A DNA stretch of 64,000 nt from Muraenolepis orangiensis (taxonomy: Eukaryota; Chordata; Actinopteri; Gadiformes; Muraenolepididae). The stretch spans positions 1 through 64,000 of the forward strand of contig JANIIK010000743.1 in the NCBI GenBank assembly GCA_027704905.1, given 5' to 3'. Each line of letters begins with the position of its first letter. Positions within the stretch are counted from its first letter, which is position 1. Positions 57,773-64,000 of this stretch are shown here, in pieces. The position numbers and the translations under genes are program-made. The notes beneath the pieces were generated by a model. The model was given only the letters and a program-made list of their open reading frames with translations. It ran no database searches and was not told where the DNA came from.

Positions 57773-58604
57773 ACATATTATATACAACTAGATTATATTA
57801 GATTAGATTCAAATGTAATGTAATTGCACAGCACAAGTACAGTACAGCGAAACGTTTTTTTAAGTAAAGTGGCTGGTAATATAATATCATTTACAGTTTA
57901 ATGTACTGGTTAAAAGACAGTCTAGGTATTAAATGGGATATGAGCAGCACAATAATATAATAAGGTATATGTATATACAGCTAAGTGAGTATTTAACAGG
58001 TAGTGATCAGGGGTATGCCCTTATTGAAAGCAGGATACATATATATAAATGTAAATGAATATACAAGTGAGCATATATAAATGTATGGTATATATAAATG
58101 TATACACAGGGGTAGGAGCAGTTGTATCAACAGTTGAGATTTAAATCTATATGGCAGGTACAGTAAACAGGTATCTTAGTAATAAATACTAGCGCATTGC
58201 CCGTGGGATTCCACGGGATGGCTATGGCCCCTACATGAGTATTGTGTAGGATGATCACCTGACTTCCATTGTTACGGCCTCAGCTCAGCATTGAAACCCC
58301 TGAATTTTCCACTAAATCGCCCGCAAAACGAAAACTACTGGATGGAATGCTTAACAAATGGAACTTGGTCACGTTCAGACCCCCCCCAAGCATCCCGCCC
58401 AGTATGAAGACCCCCCTCAACCTGAAAGGGGGCGGGTTTCTTCTGACACACACACACACACAGAGTCCGTTAGAGAATGATATAGTAGATGTAAAGTAGA
58501 GAGAGGAAGGTAGTTGTGATACAATTTGTTTTTACAGTTTGTTTTTTCTTTCTTCTTTTTTACAGTTAGTCAAAGACATTGGTGGTGATTATTATAGGTG
58601 TTGA

Positions 58605-59358
58605 GTAGAGGGGGGGGGGCAGCAGGGGGGGGTGCAGCAGAGGGGGGGGAAGCAGGGGGGTGGAAGCAGGGGGGGGCACAGCAGAGGTGCAGCATCAGGG
58701 GGGGGGGGGGCAGCAGTGGGGGGGGGACAGCAGAGGGGGGGCAGCAGAGGAGGGGGGCAGCAGTGGGGGCGTGCAGCAGAGGGGGGGGCAGCAGTGGGGG
58801 GGGGGCAGCAGAGGTGCAGCAGCAGGGGGCGGCGGCAGCAGTGGGGGGGGGGACAGCAGAGGGGGAGGGAAGCAGGGGGGGGAGTAGAGGGGGGGCAGCA
58901 GTGGGGGGGGCGGCAGAGGTGCAGCAGCAGGGGGGGGACAGCAGAGGGGGAGGAAAGCAGAGGGGGGGCAGCAGAGGGGGGTGCAGCAGTGGGGAGGGAA
59001 GCAGGGGGGGGGAGTAGAGGGGGGGCAGCAGTGGGGGGGGCGGCAGAGGTGCAGCAGCAGGGGGGGGACAGCAGAGGGGGAGGAAAGCAGAGGGGGGGCA
59101 GCAGAGGGGGGGAGCAGCAGTGGGGGAGGGAAGCAGGGGGGGGGAGTAGAGGGGGGGCGGCTGCAGGGGGGGGGACAGCAGAGGGGGAGGAAAGCAGAGG
59201 GGGGGCAGCAGAGGGGGGGGCAGCAGTGGCGGGGCAGCAGAGGGGGGGCAGCAGTGGCGGGGGCAGCAGGGGGGGGGGACAGCAGAGGTGCAGCAGCAGG
59301 GGGGGGGGGACAGCAGAGGGGGGGGGCACAACAGAGGTGTGGCAGCAGGGGGGGCCGG
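58605..59358. repeat. G-rich/CAG array, copy 2
   Basis: About 750 bp of the same units as 32205-32905 in a different arrangement. Confidence 0.95.
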
Positions 59359-59360
59359 TG

Positions 59361-59470
59361 TTTAAGGTGAGGTGTTTAGGGTGAGGTGTTTAGGGTGAGG
59401 TGTTTAGGGTGAGGTGTTTAGGGTGAGGTGTTTAGGGTGAGGTGTTTAGGGTGAGGTGTTTAGGGTGAGG
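59361..59470. repeat. 14-bp repeat GTGAGGTGTTTAGG, copy 2
   Basis: Eight units as at 32906-33014. The first has TTTAAGG. Confidence 0.95.
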
Positions 59471-59999
59471 GTGGAGGAGGTGAGTCTAACCTGACTGACT
59501 GGGGTCAGTTGGTTAGGAAGTCTAATAACCAGTTACAAACTGAGGGGTTGATGTCAAGGTTCTTGGTTTTCATGAGGTCACCCAGTTTGAAGATGAGTTT
59601 GAAGGGGGTGATGGTGTTAAATGCTGAGCTGAAGTCTATGAACAGCATTCTCACGTGGGTGTTGCTCTCATCCAGGTGGGAGAGAGCGGAGTGAAGAGCT
59701 GAGGAAATGGTGTCCTCCGTGCTCCTGTTCTCACGGTAGGCAAATTTGTGTTAATCCAGTGAGGTTGACAGGCCAGATTTGAGGTGAGCCAGGACCAGCC
59801 TCTCCAAGCACTTCATGACGATGGGGGTGAGGGCAACAGGGCAGAAGTCGTTGAGGCTCGCTGCAGAAGAGTGTTTTGGCACTGGCACAATGGAGGTGGT
59901 TTTAAAGCACACAGGGACAACTGCCTGAGCTAGTGACAAGTTGAAAATGTCAGTAAGGACCTCGGTCAGCTGCTCAGCGCAGTTCCTGAGCACGCCACC

Positions 60000-60190
60000 G
60001 GGCTACTAACATACAACTAGTACCTCAACTTGACCTTACTAACATACAACTAGTACCTCAACTTGACCTTACTAACATACAACTAGTACCTCAACTTGAC
60101 CTTACTAACATACAACTAGTACCTCAACCTGACCTTACTAACATACAACTAGTTCCTCAGCTTGACCCTACTGACATACAACTGCTACCT
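60000..60190. repeat. TACCTCAACTTGACC tandem repeats
   Basis: About six units of ACATACAACTAGTACCTCAA with TTGACCTTACTA, period about 33. Confidence 0.9.
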
Positions 60191-61095
60191 ACAAATCAAA
60201 GATGTCTGTCGTGTTAATGAATAGCCGTGAGTCTCTAACTGAATCTAGAATGTGGATCTTTATTAAGGTGATTTACTTTTTAACATGCTCTCAGGTGTTC
60301 CCCTACCCCCCCCCCCCCCCCCATGACATCATAACACGTCACCTGTAGTCCTTGTAGTATTGCACACCTAACAGTACAATAACACCACAATGTTGAGACT
60401 TAAGACCTGTTCATCAGTGGTCACTGCTTGTAGGGCTCCAGAGTGGTAGGGTTAGGTGGTCATGTGACACTCTCACCTTAGAGGACCTCACCTTGAATAC
60501 AATCTAGCTATGCATTAGACTGAAATCTTCTTGTTGTGATATAAACTCATCAAATACAATGATTTGATTAAAATACAGCTAATCACTTTATATCACATGG
60601 ATACTAATGTTAAGCAATTTGAACACATGAATAGATATACCAATGTTTAAACACTAGCCCTGTTTCTAACTCTATGACGAGAGTAAGACTTTTGGTTTTA
60701 TATACATTCATTATTTTCACATTCATATATATTTTTTATTAGTATCTCATTTTGGAGAACCTGACACATTTCAGAATATATTTATAGCAAAGATATGAAT
60801 TTTCCTTTTCAAAGTCCTGCACTCATTCAACCTTATCTCTCTCACTTTCATATCTCTCTAAGCAGGTGGACGTCCGCCCACATGCCCGCTATTTAGCATG
60901 ACTTTTGAGTACTTCTGAGTACGCCAAGAGTTAAGTATGCTAGCTGCCAGGCATCACACACACACACACAGAGCAAGGGGAGGTCGTCCACAGCCTTGCT
61001 AGCAGTGTTGGCCTTTCTTATTAATGGTGAGAGTTATGGGTCTGTCATATTATGTATCATATTAGACAGAATATGTCTCATATTCTTGTGCTAAT
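60191..61095. other. Conserved intercluster spacer with poly-C tract, copy 2
   Basis: Near-identical to 34256-35150. No gene seen. Confidence 0.6.
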
Positions 61096-61587
61096 GTTCT
61101 GCTGTAGACTGTCTCACATTGGTTCAAAAGGTAATATAATGTACAGTTTAAATTGACAGGTTAAAAGACAGTCTACTAGGTATTAAGTGGAATATGAGCA
61201 TACTAATAGGTATATATATATATATAGGTAAGTGAGTTTTTTGAACAGGTAGTAGATCAGGGGTATGCAGTTATTGAAAACAGGATGAATATTACTGTAT
61301 ATAAATGTATATACAAGTAAGCATATATAATTGTATGGCATATATAAATGTATATACAGGAGCAGGGATATGCAGTTCTATCAACAGTTTGAGATTTAAA
61401 TATATATGGCAGGTACAGTAAACATGTATCTTATTAATAAATATGTAAACTATAGAGAGGTAGGTAGTTGTGAGACAGTTTTTTACCTTTTTTACAGCTA
61501 GTCAAAGACATTGGTGGTGATTTAATGTTATAGGTGTTGAGCAGAGGTGTGGGGCAGGGGGGGGGCAGCAGGGGGGGGGCAGCAATA
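61096..61587 (-). mobile_element. Rex1-like LINE 3' fragment with G-rich remnant
   Basis: Matches 17240-17350 and 35151-35410, then a short GGGGGGCAGCAGG tract at 61550-61582. Confidence 0.5.
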
Positions 61588-62170
61588 TACAACTACTACC
61601 TCAACTAACACATATTATATACTACTACTAACTCAACTACCACATATTATATACTACTACTAACTCAACTACCACATATTATATACTACTACTAACTCAT
61701 ATCAATTACCACATATTATATACTACTACTAACTAATATCAATTACCACATATTATATATTACTATCTAAACCACCACATATAACATACAACTACGACCT
61801 CAACTACCACATAGTATATACTACTACTAACTCAACTACCACATATTATATACTACTTTTAACTAAACTAACACATATTATATACAGCTACAACCTCAAT
61901 TACCACATATTATATACAACTACTACCTCAACTACCACATATAACATACAACTACTACCTCAACTACAACATATAACAAAAAACTACTACCTCAACTACT
62001 ATATATGAAATACAACTACTACCTCAACTACCACATATGAAATACTACTACTACCTCAACTACCACATATAACATACAACTACTACCTCAACTACCACAT
62101 ATAACATACAACTACTACCTCAACTACCACATATAACATACAACTACTACCTCAACTACCACTAATCCCG
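61588..62170. repeat. Degenerate 32-bp satellite
   Basis: About 18 diverged units, many ending ATAACATACAAC. Confidence 0.9.
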
Positions 62171-62198
62171 TCTCTGTGGTGAACTGTGGCTGTCCTCT
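62171..62198. other. Start of conserved intercluster module, copy 3, split by a LINE fragment
   Basis: Continues at 62871 after the insertion. The sequence GCTGTCCTCT is present on both sides. Confidence 0.7.
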
Positions 62199-62870
62199 CT
62201 CTTTCGTGTAACGTCAGATGTCCAACTCGGTGTCGTGTAGCCATGCCCGCATCTCTGGTCCTAGGTCGAAGAGGCTGGCTTCCGAGGGTGGTCTATATAA
62301 GGGGCAGATGGTGATAATATGGTCGGCGGTCTGGTCAGGGTCACCGCACTCGCATGCCGCACTGTCCGCCAAGCCCAACGTCTTCATTGATGCTTTAAAG
62401 CGACCGACCCCAGTTCGTAGACGGTTCAGTGTGGTCCATTGCCGACGTGGTAGGTCGTCTCCTCCAATGGCGCAATCTCCTGGGTCCCAGATGTAACAGT
62501 GGATTCGGGAGGGCCCGGCTGACTCCCACTCCTGCTTCCAAGCTGCTGCCAACCATGCATCTCTGGAGATGTCCTCAGAGGTGGAGTTGAGCATCTCTTG
62601 TGCTGCCTTGTTGTAGGGGTGGCGGGACTTGAGTCTGCTTGGAGGTGCTGGTGTTATTGTGGTGTTGTGCAAGATGTGCCAGTCATACTTTTGTGCCTTC
62701 CTGGCCAGGGCGAGGGTGGCAGCCTCCCGTCGGAGGCCGGCCGGTGCTATTCCCGCGAGGACTGGCAAGAGGGACACAGGGGTAGGCTTTAAGCATCCAG
62801 TTATTATTCGGAGGGAGGTATTGATAGCCACGTTGACCTTTATCGCATGAGGGCTTCTGCTGCTGCTTCT
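62199..62870 (-). mobile_element. LINE 3' fragment (C-terminal zinc-binding part of the RT protein)
   Basis: Minus-strand frame 62214-62831 of 205 aa, open at the 5' side, ending LHDTELDI. It has LNRLRTGVGRFKASM and a CECGDPDQTADHIITIC cysteine-histidine motif, as in C-termini of Jockey/I-like LINE ORF2 proteins. The clade is not certain. It is flanked by a 10-bp direct repeat GCTGTCCTCT (62189-62198 and 62871-62880), so it is a single 5'-truncated insertion. It is absent from units 1 and 2, so it came after duplication. Confidence 0.8.
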
Positions 62871-63224
62871 GCTGTCCTCTGTGCTGACATCTCTCCCCAG
62901 CCCATGTGGAGGGCCTTGTCAGCCTGGTCACTCCACAATACACTTTGCTCTGTTTACCCTCTTCAAGAAAGTTCAACACAACAACACCACTTTGCTCCTC
63001 ATAATCACAAAGCTTCTATCTTGGACTCTATCTAGGATTCTGAGCCGAGCCTCGGTCCACCCTCACAGCCCTCATCCTGGCAGCTAAGCATGCCAAGAGG
63101 AACAACACTAAACACTAGCCTCTGTCTGCTACCAGGCTGACCCAATGACAAGCAGACTAGTCCTGAAGCTGTAAGCTATTATTAAAGATGGACCTGAGCA
63201 GAGTTTAGTTCATGGAATCACTGG
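62871..63224. other. Conserved intercluster module, copy 3, right part
   Basis: Near-identical to 12565-12915 and 35800-36150. Confidence 0.6.
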
Positions 63225-63735
63225 TTATGGTAATGACTCTGGTTTGACACTAGAGGGAAGCGCTGACTTGGTTTGTGGACATGCACACATACTGCTATGA
63301 CTGGAATCTCCAGAGACTCTTATGAAAACATCAGCCCTACATTTACACTAGCATTTAGTCCCTCAAGAGACACAGCTGCACATCTGCTGAAAGAGGACAT
63401 CATTTGAATCACTACAGTTTACTGCTAACAGAATGTTTAATGTACAACATCTTTTAGTGAGGTCAGTTTGGCCTTTGACTCATAGAGAACCATGATAAAT
63501 ATGTTCCCAACACTCAGCCTCCTAGAGTTCCTAAGTCTCCCTGAGAGATACTGAATGTCTTTTGAGACATACTTTTAGATTTTTTTAAGAGCAGAAACCT
63601 GGACATCCCCCTGAAGTAGTATTTTATGAAGTGACATGAAGTCAGTCTGACACACATGGGTCATTTAGTCATCCAGAGATACACACCATAGCTTTAATTC
63701 AACAGAGGTTTTAAGTAGTTTCCCCATTCTGAATA
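63225..63735 (-). pseudogene. Relic of a light chain constant-gene 3' flank, copy 3
   Basis: Third copy of the relic described at 12916. Confidence 0.65.
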
Positions 63736-63749
63736 AAGGATTGTTTTTA

Positions 63750-63770
63750 ATATGTATGTATGTATGTTTA

Positions 63771-63801
<31 letters not shown>

Positions 63802-63822
63802 TAATATGTATGTTTGCATGTT
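63750..63822. repeat. (TATG)n microsatellite
   Basis: Short version of the arrays at 13455 and 36672. Confidence 0.95.
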
Positions 63823-64000
63823 TGTCACGGATTGAGTTAGGACACAAATGCAGCACACGGGACACCAAGGACAGTTTGTAATATTTAATGTCAATGATCA
63901 CACAGTTGAACCAGACAGGGACAGACAGAGAGGTAGTCGGGGACAGGCAGACGATCAGGAGCCGGGTAGGACAGACGAACCAGACAGGGACAGACAGAGA
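63823..64000. mobile_element. TGTCAC-ended element, copy 3, cut by the window edge
   Basis: Starts TGTCACGGATTGAGTTAGGA and enters the 69-bp minisatellite, identical in type to 36806-37594. It shows that the tandem organisation continues beyond the window. Confidence 0.6.

Larger units (their letters stand above)
57785..59998 (-). mobile_element. Rex1-like LINE fragment with expanded repeats, copy 2
   Basis: Same parts in the same order as 31391-33535: (GATTA)n tail, unrecognised block 58190-58455, G-rich array, 14-bp repeat, RT with the same in-frame stop. The 5' side ends at about 59998, whereas copy 1 extends further. The shared stop shows duplication after inactivation. Confidence 0.75.

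Overview
This window is from a bony-fish (teleost) genome. It holds part of an immunoglobulin light-chain locus of the kappa-like type usually called L1 or IgL-G. Four C-J-V clusters are present. In each, the constant exon and a single J segment lie on the minus strand and one V gene lies on the plus strand just beyond them: C at 2838/7826/24918/50691, J at 4087/9088/26176/51951, V at 5192/10018/27243/52862. The V genes end in 12-spacer recombination signals (RSS) and the J segments begin with 23-spacer signals. Both point right, so joining V to J must occur by inversion. V promoters carry an octamer-like box and a TATA-like box. The four J segments are identical except for their first codon. 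The first V gene has lost its RSS to a GA-rich simple repeat.

The layout is about three tandem copies of a roughly 20-kb unit, beginning near 1, 16.6 kb and 38.0 kb. Each runs: intercluster SINE-like module, one or two C-J-V clusters, long arrays of a 32-bp satellite, a conserved module ending in a decayed relic of the constant-gene 3' flank, a TATG microsatellite, and a TGTCAC-ended element. Flank sequences show two cluster lineages. Clusters A and C are one type and B and D the other, so units 2 and 3 look like deletion derivatives of a two-cluster unit.

The rest is repeats and mobile elements. Unit 1 carries a hAT transposon (14.2-16.0 kb) with an 8-bp target duplication and a nested TGTCAC element. 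Unit 2 carries a very young Ty3/gypsy element (18.9-22.9 kb) with identical 181-bp LTRs, a tRNA-Ser(GCT)-matched primer site and an intact 1141-aa ORF that lacks the capsid part of gag. L2-like LINEs interrupt the 32-bp arrays at 28.96-30.84 kb and 54.7-57.78 kb. Rex1-like LINE fragments with expanded G-rich arrays lie at 31.4-33.9 and 57.8-60.0 kb. A further LINE 3' fragment with a 10-bp target duplication sits at 62.2-62.9 kb. Unit 3 has a nested higher-order repeat (40.1-47.6 kb), built of 30-bp and 34-bp minisatellites plus a promoter-like block, where the A-type cluster would be expected. One possible orphan protein-coding exon, spectrin-repeat-like, lies at 39.06-39.24 kb.

No complete host gene other than the light-chain segments could be supported. 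Nearly all other long open frames are translations of simple or tandem repeats. All family names rest on motif reading, not on searches.
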